Below are positions 1-10,074 of a DNA stretch of 64,000 nt, one piece after another. A model generated the notes under the pieces. It did not search any database, had not been told where the DNA came from, and saw nothing but the letters and a program-made list of their open reading frames with translations. A program made the translations under genes and the position numbers. The stretch is from Atopobiaceae bacterium. GTDB taxonomy: Bacteria; Actinomycetota; Coriobacteriia; Coriobacteriales; Atopobiaceae. The stretch covers positions 124,001 through 188,000 of the forward strand of contig JAKVON010000002.1 in assembly GCA_022482785.1 (NCBI GenBank). Reading direction: 5' to 3'. Numbering within the stretch: the first letter of the stretch is position 1; every line of letters starts with the position of its first letter.

Positions 1-2
1 TC

Positions 3-1007
3 CTCACGAACTACCACGTGGTCGACGGCGCGAGCACGATCCAGGTGAACACGTCCGACGGCCTCAGCTACGACGCGACCGTCGTGGGCTCCGACGAGTC
101 GAGCGACCTCGCCGTCATCAAGATCGACCCAGGCTCCGCCGCCCTGACCCCCATCGAGGTGGGCGACTCGAGCGCGCTCGTCACGGGCGACTGGGTCATG
201 ACCATCGGCAGCCCCTATGGCCTCGACCAGTCGGTCTCCGCTGGCATCGTGAGCGCGCTCTACCGCTCGACCATGATGGCCAGCACCACCGGCACGACGA
301 TCTACGCCGACCTCATCCAGACCGACGCGGCCATCAACTCGGGCAACTCCGGCGGTGCCCTCGTGAATGACCAGGGCAAGCTCGTGGGCATCAACTCCCT
401 GGTCGAAAGCTCGAGCGGCGCGAACGCCGGCATCGGCTTCGCCATCGACGGCAACTATGCCATCAAGGTCGCCAACACCATCATCGCCGGCAAGACGGTC
501 GAGCACGCCTACCTCGGCGTCACGCTCCAGACGGTCACCTCCTCCAACGCCAAGGTCAACAACCTCTCCACCGACTCCGGCGCCTATGTGACCTCCGTCG
601 TCGACGGGAGCGCCGCCGCGACCGCGGGTCTCCAGAAGGGCGACATCATCACCAAGATCGACGGCGAGCAGATCGGCTCCTCGAGCGCCGTCATCCTCGC
701 CGTGCGCAAGCATGACGTGGGCGACACGATGGAGATTACCTACATGAGGGGCACCGCCGAGAGCACCATCACGGTGACGCTCGGATCCGACGGCGGGAAG
801 AACCTCTACTCGAACAACAGCTCCAACTCGAACGCCTACGGCTACGGCTACGGCAACAGCGGCTCCGGCTCGGGCTCCAGCTCCGGCTCGGGCACGAACG
901 GGTACGGCTCGGGCTCCGGCTCGGGCAGCACGTCGTCGTGGTCGAGCTCGATCTATGTCGACGAGAACCAGGCCGTCGACGACGGTACCGTGACCTACTC
1001 GGCATAA
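3..1007 (+). CDS. HtrA/DegP-like S1C serine protease with PDZ domain, 5'-truncated by window edge
   Basis: Frame open from base 3; trypsin-like motif TDAAINSGNSGGALVN, PDZ-like region GLQKGDIITKIDGEQI, Ser/Gly/Tyr-rich C-terminal tail. Confidence 0.9.
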   Translation, partial: LTNYHVVDGASTIQVNTSDGLSYDATVVGSDESSDLAVIKIDPGSAALTPIEVGDSSALVTGDWVMTIGSPYGLDQSVSAGIVSALYRSTMMASTTGTTIYADLIQTDAAINSGNSGGALVNDQGKLVGINSLVESSSGANAGIGFAIDGNYAIKVANTIIAGKTVEHAYLGVTLQTVTSSNAKVNNLSTDSGAYVTSVVDGSAAATAGLQKGDIITKIDGEQIGSSSAVILAVRKHDVGDTMEITYMRGTAESTITVTLGSDGGKNLYSNNSSNSNAYGYGYGNSGSGSGSSSGSGTNGYGSGSGSGSTSSWSSSIYVDENQAVDDGTVTYSA

Positions 1008-1025
1008 GCCGCGGTCCCGGATGCC

Positions 1026-1060
1026 AAGGCCCCGTCGCAGCGATGCGGCGGGGCTTTTTC
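1026..1060 (+). terminator. Rho-independent terminator after htrA-like gene
   Basis: GC-rich stem GCCCCGTCGC/GCGGCGGGGC followed by TTTTT. Confidence 0.75.
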
Positions 1061-1103
1061 CGTCCGGCCCTTCGGGTACCATGGGCGTGTCGGAAGGGGA
1101 GAG

Positions 1104-2278
1104 ATGCGCTTCGTTCACACGTCGGATCTGCACCTGGGGCGTCGGCTCGGCCAGATGCCCCTCGGGGACGACACGGCCCACATGCTCGACCAGCTTGCCG
1201 CGGCCGTCCTGTCGAGCGGGTCGGAGGCCGTGGTCGTGGCGGGCGACGTGTTCGACTCGCCCGTCCCTCCCGAGGCCGCCGTGCGCCAGTGGGACGGCTT
1301 CGTCTCGCGCCTTGCCAGCGACAAGGTCCCCTGCCTCGTGATCGCCGGCAACCACGACTCCGGCGCCCGCCTCGCGTTCGGGCACGAGCTCATGGCGCGG
1401 GCGGGGCTCCACCTCGCGGGGTCGCTCTCCGGGGAGGTGAGCCACGTGAGGCTCGGCCACGGCGACGATGCCGCCACGTTCTGGCTCGTCCCCTTCGTCC
1501 GGCCGGCGGACGTCCGTCCATGGGCACAGGCCGAGGGCATCGAGGCGCCGTCCGTCGCCACCTTCGGGGAGGCCCTCCGCGTCGTCCTCGACGCGGTGCG
1601 GAGCCATCCCGCGTTTGCCGAGGGCGCCAACGTCCTCGTCTCGCACCAGTTCGTCACCGTCTCGGGGGCGGGCCCCGCGCGCAGCGATTCGGAGCGCCTC
1701 ACGCTCGGCACGGTCGACAACGTCGACGCCTCCGTCTACGAGGGCTTCGACTACGTCGCCCTCGGCCACATCCATCGTCCCCAGCGCGTCGGGTCCGACC
1801 GCATGCGCTATGCGGGCAGCCCCCTCAAGCTCTCTGCCTCCGAGGCCCGCTATGCCAAGTCGTTCGTCGTGGTCGACGTCGGGCGCACGGGGCGTCTCCG
1901 CCCGTCTCGAACCCGTGGTGCCGCTGCACGACTTCCGCGAGATCCGCGGATCTGTCGACGACCTCGTGAGACAGGGCTCCGATGAGCCCGAGCCCGTCCG
2001 GCAGGACTTCGTCAGCGCCACGGTGACGGACGACGACGCCATCGACGTCGCGAGCAGGCTGCGGCGCGTGTGGCCCAACCTCGCCCAGGTCTCCTTCGAC
2101 AACGCCAGGACGAGGGCCGAGGGCGCGCGCTCCGTCGAGACGCTCGAGCAGGCCGCGGAGGACCTTCCCCAGCTCTTCGGCGAGTTCTTCTCGCTGCCAG
2201 GCCGGCCGCGAGCTCAACGACGCGGAGCGGGCGCTCGCCCTCGAGGCCCTCGGACGGGCGGGAGGCGATGCGGCATGA
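1104..2278 (+). CDS. sbcD: Exonuclease SbcD (metallophosphoesterase), interrupted by two apparent frameshifts
   Basis: MRFVHTSDLHLGRRLGQ, GDVFDS, GNHDSG, GHIHRPQ motifs; reading continues in a second frame (VSARLEPVVPLHDFREIRG...) and a third (GRELNDAERALALEALGRAGGDAA*) ending in ATGA overlap with sbcC. Confidence 0.85.
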
Positions 2279-5097
2279 GGCCACTCTTCCTCGTCATCCG
2301 CGCCTTCGGACCCTTCGCGGACACCTGCGAGGTCGACTTCTCGCGATACGGCGACCATGGCCTGTTCCTCGTCTGCGGCGACACCGGGTCGGGCAAGACC
2401 ACGATCTTCGACGCGATCTCGTATGCGCTGTTCGGCAGGACCTCGGGAGACGAGCGCGAGGTGTCCACCGTGCGCAGCCAGTTCGCCGGCGACGAGACCC
2501 CGACGTCGGTCTCGCTCGAGTTCGAGCATGCCGGCAAGGTCTATCGGGTCGAGCGCTCGCCGCAGCAGCAGCTCAAGCGCAGGAGGCGCGGCAGGGCCGG
2601 ACAGGGCTCCTCCCTGGCGGGACGTGCCGCCTCGGTCTCGCTGACGTGCGGCGACGCGCTCCTCGCCTCGAGCGAGCGTGACGTCAGGAGCTCCATCGAG
2701 CGCATCCTCGGCCTCGACTACCATCAGTTCCGCCAGGTCACCATGATCGCCCAGGGAGCGTTCCGCGACCTCATCTGCGCCGAGCCGCAGGAGCGCGAGG
2801 CCGTGCTGCGCCAGGTCTTCTCGACGCGTGACATCCAGGGCTTCCAGCTGTGCCTCGCCGCCGCCTCCAAGGAGGCGGCGGTCGCGCTCTCGGAGGCGCG
2901 GCAGCGCTTCGACATGGTCGCCGGCCAGTTCGACGTGGGGCCCCTTCCCGAGGGCGACCCCCGCGTGGGGGCGATCCGCTCGGAGCGACCCTCCCTCGAG
3001 CCCGCGTCGACGCTCTCCGCCGCCGAGCAACTCCTCGCGCTGCAGCGCGAGGAGGGCACGCGCCGTGCCGAGGAGCTCGCCTCCGCCCGTGACGCCATGC
3101 TGGCCGCCCGTGACGCGGAGCATGCTGCCGCGGAGGCCGCCCGCGCCCTCTCGGACGTCGCGGGCGCACGGCAGGCGCTCGCAGCCGCGACGGAGGCCGC
3201 CGAGGCGGCCGAGAGGGCCTTCGCCGCTGCCTCGGCGGGCCACGAGGAGAGGCACAGGGGCCTCGTGGCGCGCGAGGAGCAGCTCTCCTCGTCGCTTTCC
3301 CGCTACGAGCAGCGAGACGAGGCCTCCCGTGCCGTTCTCGAGGCGAGGGCGGCCCTCGACGCCGCCCGTTTGAGGCGTGACGGGCTTTCCGCGGCCCGCG
3401 CGGGCATCGAGGCCCGCATGCCGGCCGAGCGCTCCGCCTCGGAGGAGGCGCGTCGCCTCGCGGCCGCCCTCGAGCTCGCCGCGCGCGACCGCGACGGCAT
3501 CCAGGACGAGGGCGAGCGGGTCAACGCCTGCTACGGAAACCTGGCCACGCTCGAACGCGACCGCATGAAGCTCCTTGCGAAGGCGGACGCGGCCGCCCGC
3601 GCCCACGATGCGGAGCTCGAGGCCCGGGCACGCGCCGATGCCGCATTCGCCGCCCTCGTCGCCGACGACGCCTCCTTCCTCGCCGCCGGCCTGGCAGACG
3701 GGCGGCCCTGCCCCGTGTGCGGCTCGACCGAGCACCCACGGCCCGCCCGGCCGACGCCCCCATCCGCCGATTCCCCGTCCCTCGAGGAGGCCCGCAGGCT
3801 CCTCGAGGAAGCCGAGGCCCGCTCCCGTGCCGCCACCGACGAGCTCCTCGACGTCCGCGCCTCGGTGACGGCCCTCTCGAGGCAGTCCCTCGAGGAGGCC
3901 CGCCGCCATCTCGACGACCTCCCGTCAGGGGAGGGCGAGGCCGTCGAGGAGCAGGCACGCAGGGCGATGCTCCGCCTGCGCAGCCGCCTCGCCGAGCGCC
4001 TCGTCTCCGTCCAGCAGTCCATCGACTCCATGGAACAGGACATCGCCTCGGCGAGGGAGGCGAGCGCCCGCCTCGAGGGCGACGAGTCGGAGCTGGCCTC
4101 CCTCGCCGAGGGCCTTGCCGCGTGCGAGCCGGAGATAACCGAGGCCACGGCACGTCTCGCCTCGGCATCCTCGCTCGAGGGGGAGCTGTCGGCCCATCTC
4201 GAGTTCGCGGACGGCAGCCAGGCGCGCGAGGCCCTCTCGCGAGCCACGGCCGCGCGCCGTGCCGAGGAGGCGGCCCTCGCCGCCGCGCGCGACGAGAGGG
4301 AGGCTGCCCTCGCGGCGCGCGCCGGGGCCGAGGCATCCCTCTCGGAGCGCCTCGGGAGGCTCTCAGCCCTGGGCATCGCCGAGGGCGACCCCGCGCCCGA
4401 CCTCGCGGCCATGGCCGCCGCCCACGCGGAGGCCCGCCGGCGCGAGGACGAGGCCGAGCGCGCCGCGCGGTCCCTCGACGCGCGCGTCGAGGCCAACGGG
4501 ATGCGCCTCCGTGCCCTTCGCGGCCAGGCGGACCTCCTCCCCGGGCTCGAGGCCGACGCGCGTGCGGCGGCCTCCGTCTCGTCGGTCGCCAACGGCCAGG
4601 GAGGCTCGTACGTCTCCTTCGAGCGCTATGTCATGGGCTTCTACTTCGATCAGGTGCTCCGCTGCGCGAACCTTCGTCTCACGCATATGACCAGCGGCCA
4701 TTTCGAGCTCCTCCGTCGCGACGACGAGCGAGGCCAGGCGCGTGCCGGCCTGGGGCTCGACGTCCTCGACCACGAGACGGGCAAGCGCCGTCCCGCATCG
4801 ACCCTCTCGGGCGGCGAGACCTTCGAGGCGTCGCTGTCCCTGGCCCTGGGACTCTCCGACTACGCCCAGCAGCGTGCCGGGGGCATGCATCTCGACACCG
4901 TCTTCATCGACGAGGGCTTCGGCTCGCTCGACCCGGAGGCCCTGGAGCGGGTGATCGACGTCCTCGCCGAGCTCGCCTCCGGCGACTGCCTGGTGGGGAT
5001 CATCTCCCATGTGGCCGAGCTCGAGGCACGCGTCGGCAACCGCATCGAGGTCGTGCGCACGCCCGAGGGCAGCCGCATCGAGCAGGTCGGGGAGTAG
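2275..5097 (+). CDS. sbcC: Exonuclease SbcC (SMC-like ATPase)
   Basis: Walker A GDTGSGKTTIFDAISYALFG, zinc hook CPVCG, C-terminal LSGGETFEASLSLALGLSD; the ORF track fuses it to an sbcD fragment from 1468. Confidence 0.92.
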   Translation: MRPLFLVIRAFGPFADTCEVDFSRYGDHGLFLVCGDTGSGKTTIFDAISYALFGRTSGDEREVSTVRSQFAGDETPTSVSLEFEHAGKVYRVERSPQQQLKRRRRGRAGQGSSLAGRAASVSLTCGDALLASSERDVRSSIERILGLDYHQFRQVTMIAQGAFRDLICAEPQEREAVLRQVFSTRDIQGFQLCLAAASKEAAVALSEARQRFDMVAGQFDVGPLPEGDPRVGAIRSERPSLEPASTLSAAEQLLALQREEGTRRAEELASARDAMLAARDAEHAAAEAARALSDVAGARQALAAATEAAEAAERAFAAASAGHEERHRGLVAREEQLSSSLSRYEQRDEASRAVLEARAALDAARLRRDGLSAARAGIEARMPAERSASEEARRLAAALELAARDRDGIQDEGERVNACYGNLATLERDRMKLLAKADAAARAHDAELEARARADAAFAALVADDASFLAAGLADGRPCPVCGSTEHPRPARPTPPSADSPSLEEARRLLEEAEARSRAATDELLDVRASVTALSRQSLEEARRHLDDLPSGEGEAVEEQARRAMLRLRSRLAERLVSVQQSIDSMEQDIASAREASARLEGDESELASLAEGLAACEPEITEATARLASASSLEGELSAHLEFADGSQAREALSRATAARRAEEAALAAARDEREAALAARAGAEASLSERLGRLSALGIAEGDPAPDLAAMAAAHAEARRREDEAERAARSLDARVEANGMRLRALRGQADLLPGLEADARAAASVSSVANGQGGSYVSFERYVMGFYFDQVLRCANLRLTHMTSGHFELLRRDDERGQARAGLGLDVLDHETGKRRPASTLSGGETFEASLSLALGLSDYAQQRAGGMHLDTVFIDEGFGSLDPEALERVIDVLAELASGDCLVGIISHVAELEARVGNRIEVVRTPEGSRIEQVGE

Positions 5098-5139
5098 CTT
5101 GCCTCTGGCCCGGCCTTCCGTCCCCCTGTGCTTGTAACT

Positions 5140-5189
5140 TACCCTATGGGGGTATATGCTTCTTGCAGAGATACACCCCATGGGGGTAT
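5140..5189. promoter_or_regulatory. Two CsoR-type operator-like sites upstream of csoR-copA
   Basis: TACCCTATGGGGGTAT (5140-5155) and ATACACCCCATGGGGGTAT (5171-5189), resembling the known CsoR operator core TACCC-N-GGGGGTA. Confidence 0.65.
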
Positions 5190-5212
5190 CAGACACCACC
5201 CGAGGAGCTGCG

Positions 5213-5536
5213 ATGAAGCCCGATTCGACATCCCCCGCCACGTCCGCCTGCGACTGCCGCCACAAGCAGACGCCTCGCTCGGAGGCGCTGCAGAAGGACG
5301 TCACCTGTCGCCTCAACCGGGCCATTGGCCAGCTCAACGGCGTGAAGTCCATGATCGACGACAACCGATACTGCGGTGACGTCCTCATCCAGCTCGCCGC
5401 GGCGCAGAGCGCCATCAAGGCGGTGTCCACCGAGGTCCTGCAGGACCATCTCGAGACCTGCGTGGTCGAGCGCATCCAGGCGGGTGACACCGAGGTGGTC
5501 GACGAGGTGGTCCAGCTCCTCAAGAGGTTCTCATGA
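5213..5536 (+). CDS. csoR: CsoR/RcnR-family metal-sensing transcriptional regulator
   Basis: CRLNRAIGQLNGVKSMIDDNRYCGDVLIQLAAAQSAIKAV...HLETCV matches the DUF156 family with a Cys-His-Cys pattern; lies directly before copA. Confidence 0.88.
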   Translation: MKPDSTSPATSACDCRHKQTPRSEALQKDVTCRLNRAIGQLNGVKSMIDDNRYCGDVLIQLAAAQSAIKAVSTEVLQDHLETCVVERIQAGDTEVVDEVVQLLKRFS

Positions 5537-8124
5537 GGCAGACCTATGACGTCACGGGCATGACCTGCGCGAGCTGCCAGTCCCATGTCGAGAGGGCGGT
5601 GGGCGCGGTGCCGGGCGTCGAGTCCGTCGCCGTGAGCCTGCTCACCAACAGCATGAGCGTGGAGGGAACGGCGAGCGCCGCCGCCGTCGAGAGGGCCGTC
5701 TCGGATGCGGGCTACGGCGCGACGCCTCGTGGCGGCCAGACGTCGGGCGACTCCCTCGCCGCCGAGGAGGAGGCCCTGGTCGACCACGAGACGCCGCGCC
5801 TGCGCCGTCGCCTCGTCGCAAGCCTCGGATTCCTGCTCGCGCTCATGTACCTCTCCATGGGGCACATGATGTGGGGCTGGCCGCTGCCTGCGTTCTTCGA
5901 CGGCAACCACGTGGCCATGGGCATCGTCGAGATGCTCCTCGCCGGCATCATCATGGTCATCAACCGGCGGTTCTTCGTGAGCGGCCTCAAGGGTCTCGCC
6001 CATCGCGCGCCCAACATGGACACCCTGGTCGCCATGGGCTCAGGCGTGAGCTACGCCTGGAGCGTCTGGGCCCTGCTGCAGATGACGTACGCCCAGGTGC
6101 ATGACGGCTCCATGGCGGCGATGGCGTGGATGGACGAGCTCTACTTCGAGTCCGCCGCGATGATCCTCGTGCTCATCACGGTGGGCAAGATGCTCGAGGC
6201 CATGAGCAAGGGCCGCACGACCGACGCGCTCCGGGGCCTCATGCGCCTCGCCCCCAAGACCGCGAACGTGCTGCGCGACGGGCACGAGGTCGAGGTGGGC
6301 GTCGAGGGCGTCGCGGTCGGCGACCTGTTCGTCGTGCGCCCGGGCGGCAGCATCCCCGTGGACGGCGAGGTGGTCGAGGGGGGAGGGGCCGTCGACGAGA
6401 GCGCCCTCACCGGGGAGTCCGTCCCCGTCGACAAGGGGCCGGGCGACGCGGTCTCCGCCGCCACGATCAACCGCTCCGGCCTACTCACCTGCCGCGCGAC
6501 GCGCGTGGGGGCCGACACCGCCCTCGCGCAGGTCATTCGCATGGTGAGCGACGCCGCCGCGACGAAGGCGCCCATCGCCAAGGTGGCGGACGAGGTCTCC
6601 GGCGTGTTCGTGCCGGCGGTCCTCGGCGTCGCCGCCGCGGTCGCGCTCGTGTGGCTCGCGGTGGGGGCCGACCCCGGCTATGCCCTCGCCCGTGGCATCA
6701 GCGTCCTCGTGATCAGCTGCCCGTGCGCACTCGGGCTTGCCACGCCCGTCGCCATCATGGTGGGCAACGGCATGGGCGCCAAGGCGGGGATCCTCTTCAA
6801 GACGGCCGCGAGCCTCGAGGCGACCGGCCGCGTGCGCATCGTCGCGCTCGACAAGACCGGCACCATCACCTCGGGCGCGCCGGTCGTGACCGACGTCCTG
6901 CCCGCCGCGGGCGTCGGGGAGGAGGACCTGCTGGCGACCGCCGCGGCGCTCGAGGCGGGAAGCGAGCATCCGCTGGCGAGGGCCGTGCTCGACGAGGCCC
7001 GGTCCCGCGGAGTCGGGATCGACCCCGTCGAGGGCTTCTCTGCCCTGCCGGGAAGCGGCCTGGTCGCCACCCTCCGCGGCCGCGGGCTCGTCGGCGGCAA
7101 CCTCGAGCTGCTCGCAAGGCACGCGCAGATTCCGGGCGACCTGCGTTCCCGCGCGGAGTCCCTCGCCGGGCAGGGCAGGACGCCGCTGTGGTTCGCCGCG
7201 GGCGGGCGGGCTCTGGGCGTCATCGCGGTCGCCGACGCGATCAAGCCCGACAGCGCCTCAGCCGTGGCCCAGCTCAAGGCCCAGGGACTCCGCGTCGTGA
7301 TGCTCACCGGCGACAACGAGCGCACGGCGCGTGCCATCGGCTCCCAGGCCGGCGTCGACCGCGTGGTGGCCGGGGTGCGCCCCGACGGCAAGGAGGCCGT
7401 GGTGAGGAGGCTCCAGGACCTCGGCCCGGTCGCCATGGTGGGCGACGGCATCAACGACGCGCCGGCCCTCGCCAGGGCGGACGTGGGCATCGCCATCGGC
7501 GCCGGCACGGACGTCGCCATCGATGCCGCCGACGTCGTCCTCGTGAACAGCCATCTCGCCGACGTCCCCGCCGCCGTGCGCCTCTCCCGCGCCACCATCA
7601 GGAACATCCATGAGAACCTGTTCTGGGCGTTCTTCTACAACGTCATCTGCATCCCCGTGGCGGCAGGCGCATGGGTGCGTCTCACGGGCTGGACCATGAG
7701 CCCCATGCTGGGTGCCGCGGCGATGAGCCTCTCGAGCCTGTTCGTGGTCACGAACGCGCTCCGCCTCAATCTGTTCGACCTGCGTGGCGAGGGACACGAC
7801 CGCCACGGGGATCCGGTAGGCGACGGCGAGCTCGACGAGGCGCTTGTCGAGCTCGTCGCATGTCCGGCACGGAACGTCGACAACGCCCCGACAGGGGCCG
7901 AAGGGAAGGGAACGACCATGGAGAAGAGCCTCAAGGTAGAGGGCATGATGTGCCAGCACTGCGTGGCCCATGTCATGAAGGCGCTGGAAGGCGTGGAGGG
8001 CGTGAGCGACGTGCACGTGAGCCTGGACGATGCGTCGGCCACGCTCGAGGCCGACGCGCAGGTCACGGACGACGAGCTGCTCGCCGCCGTGAAGGATGCC
8101 GGCTACAGGGCGAGCGTCGTGTAG
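5533..8124 (+). CDS. copA: Copper-translocating P-type ATPase with N-terminal and C-terminal HMA domains
   Basis: GMTCASC, CPC in SCPCALGLATP, DKTGTIT, GDGINDAPALARADVG; C-terminal HMA GMMCQHCVAHV. Confidence 0.93.
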   Translation: MRQTYDVTGMTCASCQSHVERAVGAVPGVESVAVSLLTNSMSVEGTASAAAVERAVSDAGYGATPRGGQTSGDSLAAEEEALVDHETPRLRRRLVASLGFLLALMYLSMGHMMWGWPLPAFFDGNHVAMGIVEMLLAGIIMVINRRFFVSGLKGLAHRAPNMDTLVAMGSGVSYAWSVWALLQMTYAQVHDGSMAAMAWMDELYFESAAMILVLITVGKMLEAMSKGRTTDALRGLMRLAPKTANVLRDGHEVEVGVEGVAVGDLFVVRPGGSIPVDGEVVEGGGAVDESALTGESVPVDKGPGDAVSAATINRSGLLTCRATRVGADTALAQVIRMVSDAAATKAPIAKVADEVSGVFVPAVLGVAAAVALVWLAVGADPGYALARGISVLVISCPCALGLATPVAIMVGNGMGAKAGILFKTAASLEATGRVRIVALDKTGTITSGAPVVTDVLPAAGVGEEDLLATAAALEAGSEHPLARAVLDEARSRGVGIDPVEGFSALPGSGLVATLRGRGLVGGNLELLARHAQIPGDLRSRAESLAGQGRTPLWFAAGGRALGVIAVADAIKPDSASAVAQLKAQGLRVVMLTGDNERTARAIGSQAGVDRVVAGVRPDGKEAVVRRLQDLGPVAMVGDGINDAPALARADVGIAIGAGTDVAIDAADVVLVNSHLADVPAAVRLSRATIRNIHENLFWAFFYNVICIPVAAGAWVRLTGWTMSPMLGAAAMSLSSLFVVTNALRLNLFDLRGEGHDRHGDPVGDGELDEALVELVACPARNVDNAPTGAEGKGTTMEKSLKVEGMMCQHCVAHVMKALEGVEGVSDVHVSLDDASATLEADAQVTDDELLAAVKDAGYRASVV

Positions 8125-8131
8125 GGGGAGA

Positions 8132-9460
8132 TCACCTCGTCTCGCGAGGTTGGTCTTCAAGGGCTGGCCGGTCCATGGCCAGGGCTCTCCGCTTCTCTGC
8201 TTCCTGCGCAATCTCGCGTGCGATGTCTTTCGCCTCGGGAAATCCCTGGTCGTTTATCTTGGCGGCTGCTGCGGAAAGGGTCGCCGGGAAGTCCTCGACG
8301 AGTTCGCAGAAGGCTCCCCATGCCATTTTCGCGGGAAGTCCGACTCGCCGCCCTGTCTCTACGACGTCGTCTGCGGTCACGTCGTCAATGGATCGCGATG
8401 CGCAGAATGCGATGCCCATCTCTCGGACGAGATTCGGATAGCACGTCGTGTTTGCGATGTCATAGAGGGGGGCCAGCACCTGCGTCTTCCATTCGCCATC
8501 CCAAAGCATGGCGTAGTTCTTGAGATGGTTGTCGCAGTTCCCGACGAGAAGGTCGAGGCAGAGGGCATAGAAGAACAGCATGCGGTCCTCGAATGGCCTC
8601 GACGAGGTCTTCGAGATGACATCGGCCACGACCGTTGCATAGCCGTGGCCGGTAGGCTCGTACTTCAAGACGATTCCCGAAGCCTGCGACATGTCTTCCT
8701 GATGCCGTCGCCAAGGCATCGGCAGCCCTGAGGCGAGGCGTGGCTCGTTGGGAAGATGCCTGTCAAATCGCCTTACGGCAAGGAGCGGCTCCTGCCCGTT
8801 CACGGGGACGAGGCTGACCTCTGCCGTCGGGAGATCGTTCGCCCGGGCCATCTCCATGCAGAGAGCCTCGTTGACGGAGTCATGGGGGAACAGGGAGTTC
8901 GAGTTCTTCACGATGTGCGTCGTGGGTGCAACGCCTTTTGGCACGAACCAGCCTGCACGCATGTCGTCCCCTGCGTGATAGAGCCCCATCTTCGGCTGCG
9001 CGCCGGCAAGGGACCGTCGGGTTCTCATTCCCATCGCGGCTGCGGTCTCTGTGGGATGGGCGGCGAACTCGTCGAAGACGCCGTCTTCGAGGGGAAGGTA
9101 GGACGCGCCGTCCGTGCTTGGCTGGTCGAAGGAGAACACAAGCGCACCGGCCGATTCGTCGTTCAAGGCTTGGAGCATCCGAGAGAATTCCCCTTGCCCG
9201 GCGTGCGTCATCTGGGAGACGAGCTGCTCGGTTCTCCCCTCGGGAAGAAGCCCGGAGAAGAAGCCGCGAGCGCTTCCGATGGAGAACGGCTCTTCTCGGA
9301 GAGGCAAGTTGAGGGAAATGGCCTGTGAGGTTCGGTTCTCGAGATAATCTACGTCATAGCAAAAACCCATCGAGGCGTGGTCGTGGGTCGGGCCAAGGAT
9401 GCCGACTTTCTCGAATGCCCCACGATATTCCCTGAACACGCCGATGGAGGGGTCGTTCAT
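8132..9460 (-). CDS. hipA: HipA-family serine/threonine kinase toxin
   Basis: SLNLPLREEPFSIG..FFSGLLPEGRTE, SLAGAQPKMGLY, NEALCMEMARANDLPTAEV, LVGNCDNHLKNYAML motifs. Confidence 0.88.
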   Translation of the reverse strand: MNDPSIGVFREYRGAFEKVGILGPTHDHASMGFCYDVDYLENRTSQAISLNLPLREEPFSIGSARGFFSGLLPEGRTEQLVSQMTHAGQGEFSRMLQALNDESAGALVFSFDQPSTDGASYLPLEDGVFDEFAAHPTETAAAMGMRTRRSLAGAQPKMGLYHAGDDMRAGWFVPKGVAPTTHIVKNSNSLFPHDSVNEALCMEMARANDLPTAEVSLVPVNGQEPLLAVRRFDRHLPNEPRLASGLPMPWRRHQEDMSQASGIVLKYEPTGHGYATVVADVISKTSSRPFEDRMLFFYALCLDLLVGNCDNHLKNYAMLWDGEWKTQVLAPLYDIANTTCYPNLVREMGIAFCASRSIDDVTADDVVETGRRVGLPAKMAWGAFCELVEDFPATLSAAAAKINDQGFPEAKDIAREIAQEAEKRRALAMDRPALEDQPRETR

Positions 9461-9461
9461 C

Positions 9462-9755
9462 CTAACCCCTCTCTTTGAGAATGACGTCCATCCCGAGTCC
9501 GGTAACGAGTCGCAGCACGGTGCCGATCGCGACGGTGTCCCTGCCTCGCTCTATCTCGCTGATGAGTCGCGGGCTGCACCCCATGAGCATAGCTACCTGT
9601 GCCTGGGTGTAGCCCAGGCACTTTCTCCTGTGTCGTATCTCGCGGCCGATGCCTGCCATGTCGTAGACCTGCTTCGGCTGTGCGGGTTGCGCGCCGTCTG
9701 CATCAGATTCGGATGCGGACGGGTTCCGCTTGAGCAATCCCTTGAGGGAGGACAA
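9462..9755 (-). CDS. hipB: HipB-like XRE-family antitoxin
   Basis: HTH IGREIRHRRKCLGYTQAQVAMLMGCSPRLISEIERGRDTVAIGTVLRLVTGLGMDV; immediately upstream of hipA. Confidence 0.85.
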   Translation of the reverse strand: MSSLKGLLKRNPSASESDADGAQPAQPKQVYDMAGIGREIRHRRKCLGYTQAQVAMLMGCSPRLISEIERGRDTVAIGTVLRLVTGLGMDVILKERG

Positions 9756-9775
9756 TCGGCCACCTCCTTAAAAAG

Positions 9776-9827
9776 TTACCTAACGGGAATATTAGCACAA
9801 CCTGAATAAAATCTTCCCGATAGGTAA
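9776..9827. promoter_or_regulatory. Inverted repeat in hipBA promoter, putative HipB operator
   Basis: TTACCTAACGGGAA (9776-9789) and TTCCCGATAGGTAA (9814-9827), 13 of 14 positions complementary. Confidence 0.6.
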
Positions 9828-10000
9828 TGTTTCTAGCAGTCATGACCTTACGCCCAACGTCATCCGTGCGCCCTCCTCGAGGTTTCCCAGCATCCCGGAA
9901 GAGACTCCGAAGAGCGTCACGACGATGCCTACGCCACGCACTCGCGCACAGGGAGAGTGCAATTCGTACAGAGCCGTCATTTTCCTGTTTTGAAACCGAC

Positions 10001-10042
10001 AGCATCTACCTGCAGAAACTCACGTCTCTGCAGGTAGATGCT
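10001..10042. repeat. Perfect 16-bp inverted repeat, 10-nt loop
   Basis: AGCATCTACCTGCAGA ... TCTGCAGGTAGATGCT. Confidence 0.85.
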
Positions 10043-10074
10043 CCGCAGTTCTTTCTCGGTAATGCACGCGAGCC

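Noticed and set aside
800-960. Tyr-Gly/Ser-Gly repeats at HtrA C-terminus as a distinct repeat element
   Set aside because: Simple low-complexity coding tail of the protease; no evidence of separate function.
9703-10005. 100-aa minus-strand ORF upstream of hipB
   Set aside because: Overlaps the hipB start and the promoter inverted repeat; composition not protein-like.
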